NCBI GenBank assembly: GCA_964578485.1
Contig: CAZODA010000009.1
Location: 23,501 to 87,500, forward strand
DNA length: 64,000 nt
DNA from: CAZODA01 sp964578485
GTDB lineage: Bacteria; Bacteroidota; Bacteroidia; Bacteroidales; Marinilabiliaceae
Direction: 5' to 3'
A program made the translations under genes and the position numbers. The notes beneath the pieces were generated by a model. It was given only the letters and a program-made list of their open reading frames with translations. It searched no databases and was not told the origin of the DNA. Shown piece by piece: positions 17,732 through 27,065 of the stretch (position 1 is its first letter; each line of letters starts with the position of its first letter).

Positions 17732-20700
17732 ATGAGAGGATTATTAGCATTTTGTATTTTTTTCCTTCAGGCTGCATTTTTATTTGGGCAGGCACCAAAG
17801 ATAATTGTTAGTACTGATAGTTTTAATGAGGATCTTGATTTTGGTGATCATACCGAAGTTGAGCTGACAATTACAAATGAAGGGAACAGAGATCTTAATT
17901 GGGAGATGAATTTTTCTTCTTCTCCTGTTTATTTTAAGAAAGATGACTGGGCTGATTATACTAAGCCCGAGAATCAAGACAGGATAATTGACGATGTATG
18001 GATTACAAGACAAGATAGGAGGGGCTTATATAATGCCGCTCTTCAGGAAAGTTTTGGAGAGTGGGAATCAGGCTCTCCTTTAGGAACTTTATGGGCTGCA
18101 GGGCAAACATCACATCCGTCTTTCACTTATAGAACCTTTATGGATATGTGTAAGGCAGTTACAAGTGCGAGTCCATTTGGTTACTCATGTTATATGCCTA
18201 TTTTTACCACTGAATGGTTTAAAGAAAATTATGGCAAGCTTTCATTACAATTAGAAGAAGCAGGTTTATATTTTGATATTGATATGGAAACCTGGTCTAT
18301 AGGTGAAGAGGGTGGTAGCGGAGGTTTTTCTTACACACGTCATAATGCTGCTCCTTTGTTTCTCCCTTCAGCTTGGTCGGGCAGTCTTCCTGTAGGAGGA
18401 AGTGAAAATTTGGATATCATTATTGATGCCGGAGTATTAAATGAAGGTTTGTATCATAGTACTCTTACTATAGTGAGTGATGATCCTGATACTCCGGAGA
18501 AAGAAATTTATTTTACTATATCAATAAAAGGAGAACCCGAAATAAGTGTAAATGCTGATGAAATTGATTTTGGTTTAAAACCAATTTCAGGTAATTATAC
18601 TTTTGCACTCATAATTGAAAACTCCGGTAATGGGCCTTTGGAAATCTCTGAAATTTCTTTTGAGACAGCTTCTTTTTCGGCTGATCTTTCTGAATTTGAA
18701 ATTGGTAGTGGAAGATCACAAAAAGTAAACATCACCTTTTCTCCTGATGAAATAGGAGTTTTTCAGGATGTTATGACTATCTATCATAACGATCCAAATT
18801 TTGTGCCTATTGAGGTTTCCATACTTGGTGAAGGTGTTCCGGCTCCCGGTATTGAAATATCATTACAATCGATTAGTGAGGAATTAGAATACGGTCAATA
18901 TTCCACTCATGAAATAATCATTGAAAATTCCGGCGATTATGAACTTGAATGGGAACTAAGATTATCAGATATTCCTTCAAAGGTAACTTTTACCAAAGAA
19001 GATTATGCTGAGTATAATTCCCCGGGAAATTTTGATATTATAAGTTCTTCTGTGGCAATTGCAAGAAAAGTTAATGAAGGAATTTTTAATGATTTCAAGG
19101 AAAGTAAGTATTCATCATCTTCATCTCCATCAGGAACTTTGTGGGCTTTCGGTTATACAAAAGATTTAAATCCGCAGGATTATAAAGTTTGGCGAGATGC
19201 TGTTAATTCAGAACCTCCATCAATGGTTGGTCGTCCAATGTCAATGTATTTAGAGGATGAAAACTCCTATATTGATATAATGTTTACGCAATGGACTTCA
19301 GGTGGAAACGGTGGTGGTTTTTCCTATATTCGTGATGATTTTCCGGCTTGGTTAAGTTTTAATGATAATAGTGGAGTCGTAGGAGTGGGAGAAAACTTAA
19401 CACTTGAGATTGATTTATTTACAGATTATGTATCAGCAGGGGAGTATGAAGCTTTTATTGAAATTTTAAGTAATGATCCTCAAAAGTCTGTTATAACCAT
19501 ACCTGTTAGTTTAATTGTAACAGGAACACCTGAAATTGACGGTATAACCGAATTTGATTTCGAAGGTATTTTTAGCAATGAAACTAAAGTTGTTGAAATT
19601 GAAATAGAGAATAAGGGTAGTGATGTACTTCAGATCAGCACTGTTTATACCGAAAGTGCAAGCTTTACAGTTTTAGATTATCCTGAATCTGTTGATGGAT
19701 TTAGAAGCGGCAAGATAAAATTGAGTTTTAAAAACGAAATTGCGGGAGTATATGAGGATGTCTTACATATTGAATCAAATGATCCTAATAATGCTATCTT
19801 TAGTATAGATTTATTAGGGGAAGTACTATTACCTCCGATTATACAAACAGATAAAACATCTATTTCGATAACATTAGCTCATGGTGACAATACTTCCGAT
19901 GAAGTTGTTATTGAAAATGTCGGTAATAATCTCTTGGAGTGGGAGCTTGATATCTTCATTGATGAATTTATAGAGTTTTCAAAAGCTCCATATGCCAATC
20001 ATAATGAAGCTGAGAATCAGGATAGAATATCTGATGATATTTGGATTACCAGAGCAAGCTCTCAAGGAATCTTTAATATTAAAACTGAAAATAGTTTTGA
20101 ATCTAATGTATCACCGGCTGGTACACTTTGGGCTTTTGGCAAAACTTTGACAAATGAAGCCTTTGATTATGAAAATTGGAGAGATGCTGTTGGAAGTAAT
20201 CCTCCATCACAAGTTGGGAATGTTGTTTCATTATTTCTGATTGATGAAAACAGATATTTTGACCTTTTATTTTCTCAATGGTCAGAAGGTGGTAACGGAG
20301 GCGGATTTGCTTATAGTCGTATTGAGGTCCCATCGTGGATAAGGGTTGATCAAATAGATGGTGTTTTGGATGAGGAGGAAAATATTACACTGACTTTTAA
20401 TTTTAATACTAATGCTTTAAATGCAGGAGTTTATAATTCTAAGATAGTAATCTCTTCTAACGATTTTGATCATGAAACCGTAGAAATACCTGTAACACTT
20501 ACAGTAACAGGCAGTCCTGAAATATATACTGATACCGATTTAATCGAATTTGATCCTGTAGAAACAGGAAAAGAAACCGTTAAAGAGTTTTTTATTGAAA
20601 ACATTGGAAGTAACGAATTAGAAATAATTTCTATTTCCAACAGTTTGGACGTATTTTCTGTCATAGATTATCCTGAATCTATAATGCCGGGAGAAAAAGC

Positions 20701-22303
20701 AAAAATCGAGCTTGTCTTTTCACCAACTGAAGCAGGTCAATATGTAGATGAACTTGAAATTGAAAGCAATGATTCGACCAACCCTTTGATTACAATTAAT
20801 CTAAAAGGTGAAAGCCAAGGTCCATCAATAAGTGTAAACCTTGAAAAAATTGAAACATCCTTGTTTAAAGGAGAAACAATATCTATAACACTTCTAATTG
20901 AAAATATTGGCAGTTTGGGATCTATTGATTGGGATGTTGGTGGTGAAAGGGTTTCTTTTATTAAAGAGGATCTTAGTGATTGGACCTTGCCTGAAAACCA
21001 AGATAGAATAAGTGACGAAGTTTGGATTGCAAGGAAAAATACTCAGGGACTTTTTAATGCCGCCTTGGAAGATGGATATGGAAGCAGTTCTCCGGCAGGT
21101 ACTCTTTGGGCATTTGGAAATACTGTTGATTTAGAACCCATTGATTATGAACAATGGGCTGATGCAGTTAATAGCAACCCAAGCAGCATGGTTGGTAATG
21201 TAATATCATTGTTGCTTGAATCAGAAAACAAGTATTATGATCTAATGTTTCACAGTTACTCCGGCGGTGGCCCGGGTGGTGGATTTTCCTATTCGCGTGA
21301 ATTTATTCTGCCTGAATGGCTTACTTTTGACATTAAAGACGGATCACTTGATGAAGGAGAGACGGTTGTTGTTGAAATAACAATAGATGGCACAGGCATG
21401 TCGGGTTCTTATACAACTAATTTTGTGGTTCATTCAAATGATCCTGTCAGGCAGAAAATATTTATACCGCTTTCTGTTGAATTTGTAGAAGCTTTGGTTC
21501 TTAATCCCTTAGATGATATAAGGGTAGATCCCGGTTTTGAAACAGAAACAATAGATATTTCTGATGTATTCTATTTTAGCGAATCAGATGATTATACGAT
21601 TTCTATTGCTTCAAGTAAAAAGTCTGTAGCAACAGTTGAGCTGGAGGATGATAATTTAATAATAAGCGAGGTAGGAACAGGAAATACTATTATTACTTTG
21701 AGAGCTGATAATGGCAAAGGTGTTGTTATTTATGACGACTTTCTGTTTATTGTTAATGCACCACCACATGTAGAAAATCCTATTTCTGATATTATTTTAA
21801 CCGAAGGATTTGGAACTTATGAGATAGAACTTGGTGAATTATTCGGAGATATTAATAATGATGTTCTATCATTATCAGTGGTGAGTGAAAGCACTGATGT
21901 TGTTACTGTTAGTTTGGAAAACACCCTTGCTACAATAACTGAAGTAGCTTTGGGTACTTCTGTTATTACTGTAACAGCAGATGATGGATATAGTGGAAGT
22001 ATTAGTAGCTCTTTCACAGTGGAGGTAGAACCCTTTACAAATATCCAACAGCCTGTAGTGCGTGGTATGAGTGTTTGGCCAAATCCTTCAAAAGGTATAG
22101 TTAATATAGATCTTACTGATGTACAAGGTGAAATTATAGTCAGTTTGATTGATATATCCGGAAGGATAATTTCAACAAAACAGTATAATAATCAAGGTAA
22201 TACGATAGTAGTTAATTACTCCTTTGTGTTGAAAGGAATTTATTTCCTTAGGGTAAGTGATAGTGACGGAGTTATTGCAGTTAGAAAAATTATTATTGAA
22301 TAA
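17732..22303 (+). CDS. 1523-residue secreted T9SS protein with four copies of an unrecognised module
   Basis: A signal peptide (1-20) is followed by Hydin/ASH-like Ig domains alternating with four copies of a ~115-135-residue module at residues ~67-203, ~417-534, ~747-863 and ~1074-1189. Each copy has ENQDRI(S/I)D or an eroded form of it, VWITR-like, GTLWAFG (AAG in copy 1), a DAV-SNPPS-like block except in copy 1, and ends GG-GGGFSY-R. The Ig domains carry the ending EIESNDP-like strands typical of choice-of-anchor proteins. Two further Ig/cadherin-like domains (~1250-1430) and a T9SS type A tail (~1445-1523, from SVWPNPSKGIVNIDL to KIIIE) complete it. It is probably a long surface protein; adhesion or substrate binding is a guess. 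It sits directly after the xylan enzymes but 140 bases separate it from GH43. Confidence 0.8.
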   Translation: MRGLLAFCIFFLQAAFLFGQAPKIIVSTDSFNEDLDFGDHTEVELTITNEGNRDLNWEMNFSSSPVYFKKDDWADYTKPENQDRIIDDVWITRQDRRGLYNAALQESFGEWESGSPLGTLWAAGQTSHPSFTYRTFMDMCKAVTSASPFGYSCYMPIFTTEWFKENYGKLSLQLEEAGLYFDIDMETWSIGEEGGSGGFSYTRHNAAPLFLPSAWSGSLPVGGSENLDIIIDAGVLNEGLYHSTLTIVSDDPDTPEKEIYFTISIKGEPEISVNADEIDFGLKPISGNYTFALIIENSGNGPLEISEISFETASFSADLSEFEIGSGRSQKVNITFSPDEIGVFQDVMTIYHNDPNFVPIEVSILGEGVPAPGIEISLQSISEELEYGQYSTHEIIIENSGDYELEWELRLSDIPSKVTFTKEDYAEYNSPGNFDIISSSVAIARKVNEGIFNDFKESKYSSSSSPSGTLWAFGYTKDLNPQDYKVWRDAVNSEPPSMVGRPMSMYLEDENSYIDIMFTQWTSGGNGGGFSYIRDDFPAWLSFNDNSGVVGVGENLTLEIDLFTDYVSAGEYEAFIEILSNDPQKSVITIPVSLIVTGTPEIDGITEFDFEGIFSNETKVVEIEIENKGSDVLQISTVYTESASFTVLDYPESVDGFRSGKIKLSFKNEIAGVYEDVLHIESNDPNNAIFSIDLLGEVLLPPIIQTDKTSISITLAHGDNTSDEVVIENVGNNLLEWELDIFIDEFIEFSKAPYANHNEAENQDRISDDIWITRASSQGIFNIKTENSFESNVSPAGTLWAFGKTLTNEAFDYENWRDAVGSNPPSQVGNVVSLFLIDENRYFDLLFSQWSEGGNGGGFAYSRIEVPSWIRVDQIDGVLDEEENITLTFNFNTNALNAGVYNSKIVISSNDFDHETVEIPVTLTVTGSPEIYTDTDLIEFDPVETGKETVKEFFIENIGSNELEIISISNSLDVFSVIDYPESIMPGEKAKIELVFSPTEAGQYVDELEIESNDSTNPLITINLKGESQGPSISVNLEKIETSLFKGETISITLLIENIGSLGSIDWDVGGERVSFIKEDLSDWTLPENQDRISDEVWIARKNTQGLFNAALEDGYGSSSPAGTLWAFGNTVDLEPIDYEQWADAVNSNPSSMVGNVISLLLESENKYYDLMFHSYSGGGPGGGFSYSREFILPEWLTFDIKDGSLDEGETVVVEITIDGTGMSGSYTTNFVVHSNDPVRQKIFIPLSVEFVEALVLNPLDDIRVDPGFETETIDISDVFYFSESDDYTISIASSKKSVATVELEDDNLIISEVGTGNTIITLRADNGKGVVIYDDFLFIVNAPPHVENPISDIILTEGFGTYEIELGELFGDINNDVLSLSVVSESTDVVTVSLENTLATITEVALGTSVITVTADDGYSGSISSSFTVEVEPFTNIQQPVVRGMSVWPNPSKGIVNIDLTDVQGEIIVSLIDISGRIISTKQYNNQGNTIVVNYSFVLKGIYFLRVSDSDGVIAVRKIIIE

Positions 22304-22322
22304 AAACCCTTGTTGAGATAAG

Positions 22323-22417
22323 AAAAAAGTAGAGGCCTTGCATGCAAAAGAGACCTTGCATGCAAAAGAGACCTTGCATGCAAAAGAGACCTTGCATGCA
22401 AGGTCTCTACTTTTTTT
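22323..22417. terminator. Bidirectional terminator expanded by 18-base tandem repeats
   Basis: The outer arms are 22323-22346 (A6-GTAGAGG-CCTTGCATGCA) and 22393-22416, which are reverse complements apart from one G-T wobble. They lie between convergent genes and have A/T tracts on both sides. Between them the unit GAGACCTTGCATGCAAAA repeats about three and a half times, each containing the palindrome TTGCATGCAA. The right arm overlaps the last base or two of the citrate synthase gene. Confidence 0.8.
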
Positions 22418-23759
22418 ATCGTTTGTCAATAGCTACATAGTTTCTTCGAATTCCAACATTTTTATATGCGGGTCTTATAATTCTGGCACTTGATGATGTT
22501 GCCTCTTCTATACGGTGGGCTGTCCAGCCTGCTACTCTGGCAATTGCAAATATTGGAGTGAAAAGCTCTTCGGGTATCCCAAGACATTGATAAACAAATC
22601 CGGAATAAAAATCCACATTAGGTGCAATAATTTTTGTTTGGTTTCCTTTAAATTTGTAAAAAGCTTCCGGTCCCAATCTTTCTATTGATTCGTAAAGTCG
22701 GTACTCGTCTTCACGTCCTTTTTCTTTTGCTAATTCTTTCGCTTTTTCTTTCAGGAGGATGCAGCGTGGATCTGAACGTGTATATATGGCATGTCCAATT
22801 CCATATATTTTTCCGGATCCGTCATAGGCCTTTTTGTTAAGTAATTTATTGAGGTATGAATTCACTTCATCATCATCGGCCCAATCTTTTATATTGGATT
22901 TTATATTTTCCATCATTTCAATCACCTTAATGTTGGCTCCTCCATGTAATTCGCCTTTGAGAGAGCCCAACGCTGCAGCAATCGCAGAGTAGGTGTCTGT
23001 TTGTGACGAGCTTACAACCCTTGTGGTAAAGGTTGAATTGTTTCCTCCCCCATGTTCAGCGTGAAGAACAAGTGCCAAGTCAAGCAAATCGGCTTCTAAT
23101 TTTGTGTATTGTGATCCCTTCAACATATAAAGGAAATTCTCTGCCAGACTAAGTTCAGGATTTGGATGTCGTATAACCAATGACTTTCTCTGGAATGAAT
23201 GACGCATACCAAAATAAGCATAAGCAACAATTACAGGAACACGTGCCAGCAGACTTATCGATTGTCTGATGAGATTTTCAGGGCTGTAATTCTCCGCCTT
23301 TTCATCATCAGCATACAAGCCTAATACTGTGCGTGCCAACATATTCATTATGTTTTTTCCTCTCAGTGAAAGTATTAGGTTTTTGGATAAAGAATATGGT
23401 AACTCCTGTTTTTCCTTTATCAGATCAGTAAATTCTTTGAGCTCTTTATTATCAGGCAATTGACCTGTAAGCAATAAGAACGCAGTTTCTTCAAAACCAT
23501 GCCGACCATCGTTTTGAAAGCCTCTTGCAAGATTTGTTAAATCATAGCCTCTGTAATAAAGCTCCCCATGTATAGGAATATTATTCCCATTATTGTCTTT
23601 CTGATAACCAATCACATCACCAATGTTGGTTAAGCCTACCAAGACGCCGGAAAAATCAGCATTGCGCAGACCTCTTTTAACATTATAAGTATGATATAAT
23701 TCTTTGTCGATCTCGCAGCCTTTTACTGCCATTAGAGCTAATTTTTCTAGTAAAGTCAT
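22416..23759 (-). CDS. gltA: Citrate synthase
   Basis: A 447-residue enzyme condensing oxaloacetate and acetyl-CoA to citrate. Catalytic residues are visible as His in GELHGGANIKV, His in YGIGHAIYTRSDPR and Asp in APNVDFYSGFVY. The long N-terminal region and IPIHGELYYRGYDL segment match the Bacteroidota type. I chose the ATG at 23759, 10 bases after the argH stop; an ATG at 23795 would overlap argH by 26 bases. A 2-methylcitrate synthase role cannot be excluded, but there is no prpB/prpD nearby. It is the last gene of the arginine/proline cluster, where it would supply 2-oxoglutarate and then glutamate. Confidence 0.9.
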   Translation of the reverse strand: MTLLEKLALMAVKGCEIDKELYHTYNVKRGLRNADFSGVLVGLTNIGDVIGYQKDNNGNNIPIHGELYYRGYDLTNLARGFQNDGRHGFEETAFLLLTGQLPDNKELKEFTDLIKEKQELPYSLSKNLILSLRGKNIMNMLARTVLGLYADDEKAENYSPENLIRQSISLLARVPVIVAYAYFGMRHSFQRKSLVIRHPNPELSLAENFLYMLKGSQYTKLEADLLDLALVLHAEHGGGNNSTFTTRVVSSSQTDTYSAIAAALGSLKGELHGGANIKVIEMMENIKSNIKDWADDDEVNSYLNKLLNKKAYDGSGKIYGIGHAIYTRSDPRCILLKEKAKELAKEKGREDEYRLYESIERLGPEAFYKFKGNQTKIIAPNVDFYSGFVYQCLGIPEELFTPIFAIARVAGWTAHRIEEATSSSARIIRPAYKNVGIRRNYVAIDKR

Positions 23760-23769
23760 CTGTTTTAAA

Positions 23770-25101
23770 TTAATTAAGTAAGTTGTTAATTGCATTTTTC
23801 ATTTTATCAAAAGAAAACTCTTGAATCAAATTATTCATTTTTTCTTTGATTTCATCTGTACATAAATTACCTATGCTTCCGGCATGTGTATGTTTAAGTT
23901 GACCATCCGGCGAAAATGTACCGGCTTCAATTTCCAGTCCTACCTGCTTATATGCCTCTCTAAACGCAACCCCTTTCAGCACCCTTTTATTAACTTCTTC
24001 TACACTAAAAGCAAGCTTGTAATCAGGATTTTCCATTATATTTTTTGTGATAGTCATTTTCTCAACTGCATACGCTGTAAGATCAATACAGCTCATTAAT
24101 TCATCAAATGCAGGCAGGTATATTTCTTTAATTATTTGAAGATCACGAAAATAACCCGAAGGTAAGTTGGTGCTTATCAGACTGATTTGTCCGGCCAGAG
24201 ATTGGATTTTATTGCATCTCGCTCTTATCAGTTCAAAGACATCAGGGTTTTTTTTGTGTGGCATAATACTGGAGCCTGTTGTAAGCTCTTCCGGTAAGCT
24301 AATAAAGCCAAAGTTTTGGCTTATATATAAACAAGCATCCATAGCAAGTTTTCCAATTGTTGAAGCAATTGAAGCCAAGGCCATGGATACAATTTTTTCA
24401 GTTTTGCCCCTTGCCATTTGTGCATAAACCACATTATAACTTAAATCATCAAAGCCCAATAATTGTGTTGTAAGTTCCCTGTCTAAAGGAAAGGAACTGC
24501 CATAACCTGCAGCGGCACCTAAGGGGTTTTGATTTACTATACGCCAGGCAGCAAGAAGCAAATGCATATCATCAGTAAGACTTTCGGCATAAGCTCCAAA
24601 CCAAAGACCGAAAGATGAGGGCATTGCAACCTGAAGATGGGTATAACCAGGTAAGAGGTCATCTTTATGCTTCTCACTCTTAGCTTGAAGTATAGAAAAA
24701 AGATCTACAAGAGCATTAGACAATTCATAAATTCTTTGGCGCGAATAAAGTTTTAAATCAAGTAATACCTGGTCGTTTCTTGAGCGTCCGCTATGAACTT
24801 TTTTCCCTATTTCACCAAGCTTGTTAGTCAGCAGTATTTCTACCTGTGAATGAATATCTTCTACTCCATCTTCTATTATCAGCTGCTTTTTTTCTGCAAG
24901 ATCATATAATTTGCGAAGTTCAGGTAGAAGAGTATTTAATTCTTCATCTGTTAAAAGCCCTGTTTTTTCAAGCATGATGATATGTGCCATTGTTCCTAAT
25001 ATATCAAAGGGAGCCAATTCTAAGTCAAGTTCTTTATCGCGTCCGATAGTGAACTCTTCTATTTTTTTATCTACTTTACTGTTTTTATCCCAGAGCTTCA
25101 T
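23770..25101 (-). CDS. argH: Argininosuccinate lyase
   Basis: A 443-residue member of the fumarase/aspartase superfamily that splits argininosuccinate into arginine and fumarate, the last step of arginine synthesis. The superfamily signature GSSIMPHKKNPD holds the flexible catalytic loop, and KVHSGRSRNDQV and DLLPGYTHLQVAMPS match argininosuccinate lyases specifically. It is the penultimate gene of the minus-strand cluster, 61 bases after the deacylase gene. The start follows a reasonable A-rich leader. Confidence 0.96.
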   Translation of the reverse strand: MKLWDKNSKVDKKIEEFTIGRDKELDLELAPFDILGTMAHIIMLEKTGLLTDEELNTLLPELRKLYDLAEKKQLIIEDGVEDIHSQVEILLTNKLGEIGKKVHSGRSRNDQVLLDLKLYSRQRIYELSNALVDLFSILQAKSEKHKDDLLPGYTHLQVAMPSSFGLWFGAYAESLTDDMHLLLAAWRIVNQNPLGAAAGYGSSFPLDRELTTQLLGFDDLSYNVVYAQMARGKTEKIVSMALASIASTIGKLAMDACLYISQNFGFISLPEELTTGSSIMPHKKNPDVFELIRARCNKIQSLAGQISLISTNLPSGYFRDLQIIKEIYLPAFDELMSCIDLTAYAVEKMTITKNIMENPDYKLAFSVEEVNKRVLKGVAFREAYKQVGLEIEAGTFSPDGQLKHTHAGSIGNLCTDEIKEKMNNLIQEFSFDKMKNAINNLLN

Positions 25102-25162
25102 TTTTCTTGTTGTTTAAAATATTTTTTGTTATTCCAATTACCATGATTTGCTCATAATTTTA

Positions 25163-26224
25163 TTATAGTTCTAAACCATCCAATAATTCTATATAAATCT
25201 TAATACCTTGTTTAATTTCATCAATTAAAATATATTCATTTGCCGTATGCGAACGTGCCGAATCTCCGGGCCCAATCTTTAAAGTATTGAATGGCATTAC
25301 AGCTTGATCGCTACAAGTAGGGGAGCCAAATGCTTCTAAGCCAATAGCTTTGCCTTTTTTCACAATGGGATGTTCAAGAGCTATGGAAGATGAATTTAAC
25401 CTGAATGATCTGGCATTCAGTTCACAGTCAACTTTACTTTTTAATATTTCAAAGACTTCCCGTATGTTGTAACATTCGTTTACCCTGACATCTACGGTAA
25501 AAGAACAAATATCAGGAATTACATTATGTTGGATCCCTGCCTGTATTCCTGTTATGGTCATTTTAACATCTCCAAGGAAGGGAGAAGTTTTGCTAAAGCG
25601 GTAGTCTCTGAAAAACTCTAATATGGGCAATGCTTTTATTATAGCATTTATTCCTTCATTTCTTGCTGCATGCCCTTGCTTGCCATAAACTTTTCCATCT
25701 ATAACAAGTAGTCCTTTTTCGGCAACAGCCATTTGCATTTTTGTGGGTTCTCCCACTACTCCCAAATCTATATTTCCGAGATCGGGGAGGATGGAGCCTA
25801 CATTGTTGGGACCGGAAATTTCTTCTTCAGCAGTAGCTGCAAAAATAAGATTATAGGGCCGGGGTTTCTGCGAAAGGAAACGAAATGCCGCTAAAAGTGC
25901 TACCAATGGTCCACCCGCATCATTGCTTCCTAATCCTGTTATTTTTCCGTCTTTTTCGAGAGGATACAAAGGGTCGCTTTCCCAGCTCCCTGAAGCGTTT
26001 ACTGTGTCGATATGTGAATTTAGCAGAATAGTTGGACGCGAAGGCTTATATCCCGGAGCGACAGTCCATACATTATTATTTTTTCTAATAACGCTATGAC
26101 CAAAATTTTGCAGTCTTTTCTCCATGAAATCAGCTGCCTGCTTTTCATTGCGGCTGGTTGAGGATATTGCAATAAGCTGTTTTAAAAGTTCAATTGATTC
26201 GGATGTGAATTGTTTAATAAGCAT
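25163..26224 (-). CDS. argE: M20 family N-acyl-ornithine/citrulline deacylase (ArgE-like)
   Basis: A 353-residue zinc-dependent M20 peptidase-family deacylase. Metal-binding motifs are LLNSHIDTV (His, Asp), LGSNDAGGPL (Asp), the catalytic ATAEEEISG (Glu pair), VGEPTKM (Glu/Asp) and RSHTANEYI (His). In Bacteroidota the carbamoyltransferase acts on the N-succinylated amine, so the substrate removed here is probably N-succinyl-citrulline, releasing citrulline for ArgG. The position between argB and argH supports this. The acyl group preferred is inferred from the neighbouring carbamoyltransferase, not from this sequence. Confidence 0.88.
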   Translation of the reverse strand: MLIKQFTSESIELLKQLIAISSTSRNEKQAADFMEKRLQNFGHSVIRKNNNVWTVAPGYKPSRPTILLNSHIDTVNASGSWESDPLYPLEKDGKITGLGSNDAGGPLVALLAAFRFLSQKPRPYNLIFAATAEEEISGPNNVGSILPDLGNIDLGVVGEPTKMQMAVAEKGLLVIDGKVYGKQGHAARNEGINAIIKALPILEFFRDYRFSKTSPFLGDVKMTITGIQAGIQHNVIPDICSFTVDVRVNECYNIREVFEILKSKVDCELNARSFRLNSSSIALEHPIVKKGKAIGLEAFGSPTCSDQAVMPFNTLKIGPGDSARSHTANEYILIDEIKQGIKIYIELLDGLEL

Positions 26225-26282
26225 TGTTTCTTATTTACAGATTTGATAGTTACAAGTCTGAATATTAACAAATAACTGAGCT

Positions 26283-27059
26283 TTACAATTTTAAAATGGT
26301 GCCCCTTGGATTTTTTGATCCTAAGGCATCTGCATTAGTGATTCTAATTCGCGAAACTCCTTTTTTCAAAGCATCAAAGCTATTATCTAGCTTAGGTATC
26401 ATACCTCCGTCAATAATTCCATCAGTTTTAAGTTTTTGATAATCTTCAGGAGTAATTATAGATATAAGCGAATTCGGATCATTAATATCGGCTAACACTC
26501 CCGGCAGCTCAAAGCAAAAATTCAATGTAATATCATAAAATTCCGCTAATGCAACGGCAAGGGCAGAAGCTATTGTATCAGCATTAGTATTTAAAAGCGT
26601 GCCTTTGCCATTATGGGTAATTGGTGCAATTACCGGTACAACTCCTTTCCCTAATAAAGAAGCAAGAGCCTTTGCATCAACTTGTTCAATATCTCCTACA
26701 TATCCATAATCAATTATTGAATTAGTTCTTTTTTTTGATTTTATAATATTTAAATCAGCACCTGTCAGCCCCAAGGCATTTTGATTATGAGCCTGCAAAC
26801 CTGCAATTACATTTTTATTTACCAGACCGGCATATACCATAGTTACTATATCGAGCATAGGCTCATCAGTAATTCTGCGCCCTTCAACCATTTTTGTTTC
26901 AACTCCGAGTTTTTCAGCCATTGCAGTTGCTGAACGTCCACCACCGTGAACCAAAATTTTTGGCGACGGAAGGGATGAAAAATCATTTAGAAAGCTTTCC
27001 AGCTTGTTAGCTTCTTCAACTACTCGGCCACCAACTTTAATAATTAATAATTTTTTCAT
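26283..27059 (-). CDS. argB: N-acylglutamate kinase (ArgB)
   Basis: A 258-residue amino-acid kinase that phosphorylates N-acylglutamate, the second step of the acylated arginine pathway. The glycine-rich IIKVGGRVVEE, the substrate loop ILVHGGGRSATAM, and the C-terminal DGGMIPKLDNSFDALKKGV are typical ArgB motifs. In Bacteroides-type pathways the substrate is N-succinylglutamate. It is 6 bases after the carbamoyltransferase gene, so the two are translationally close. Arginine feedback inhibition is usually associated with a longer N-terminal helix that this short form lacks. Confidence 0.94.
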   Translation of the reverse strand: MKKLLIIKVGGRVVEEANKLESFLNDFSSLPSPKILVHGGGRSATAMAEKLGVETKMVEGRRITDEPMLDIVTMVYAGLVNKNVIAGLQAHNQNALGLTGADLNIIKSKKRTNSIIDYGYVGDIEQVDAKALASLLGKGVVPVIAPITHNGKGTLLNTNADTIASALAVALAEFYDITLNFCFELPGVLADINDPNSLISIITPEDYQKLKTDGIIDGGMIPKLDNSFDALKKGVSRIRITNADALGSKNPRGTILKL

Positions 27060-27065
27060 TTAAAA

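Noticed and set aside
22323..22417. Regular repeats that might be a small CRISPR array
   Set aside because: The units are directly adjacent without unique spacers, 18 bases long, and part of a terminator hairpin; no cas genes are nearby.
22172..22429. Reverse-strand frame with repeated KVSFAC peptides
   Set aside because: It is the translation of the terminator repeats plus the antisense of the T9SS protein's end.
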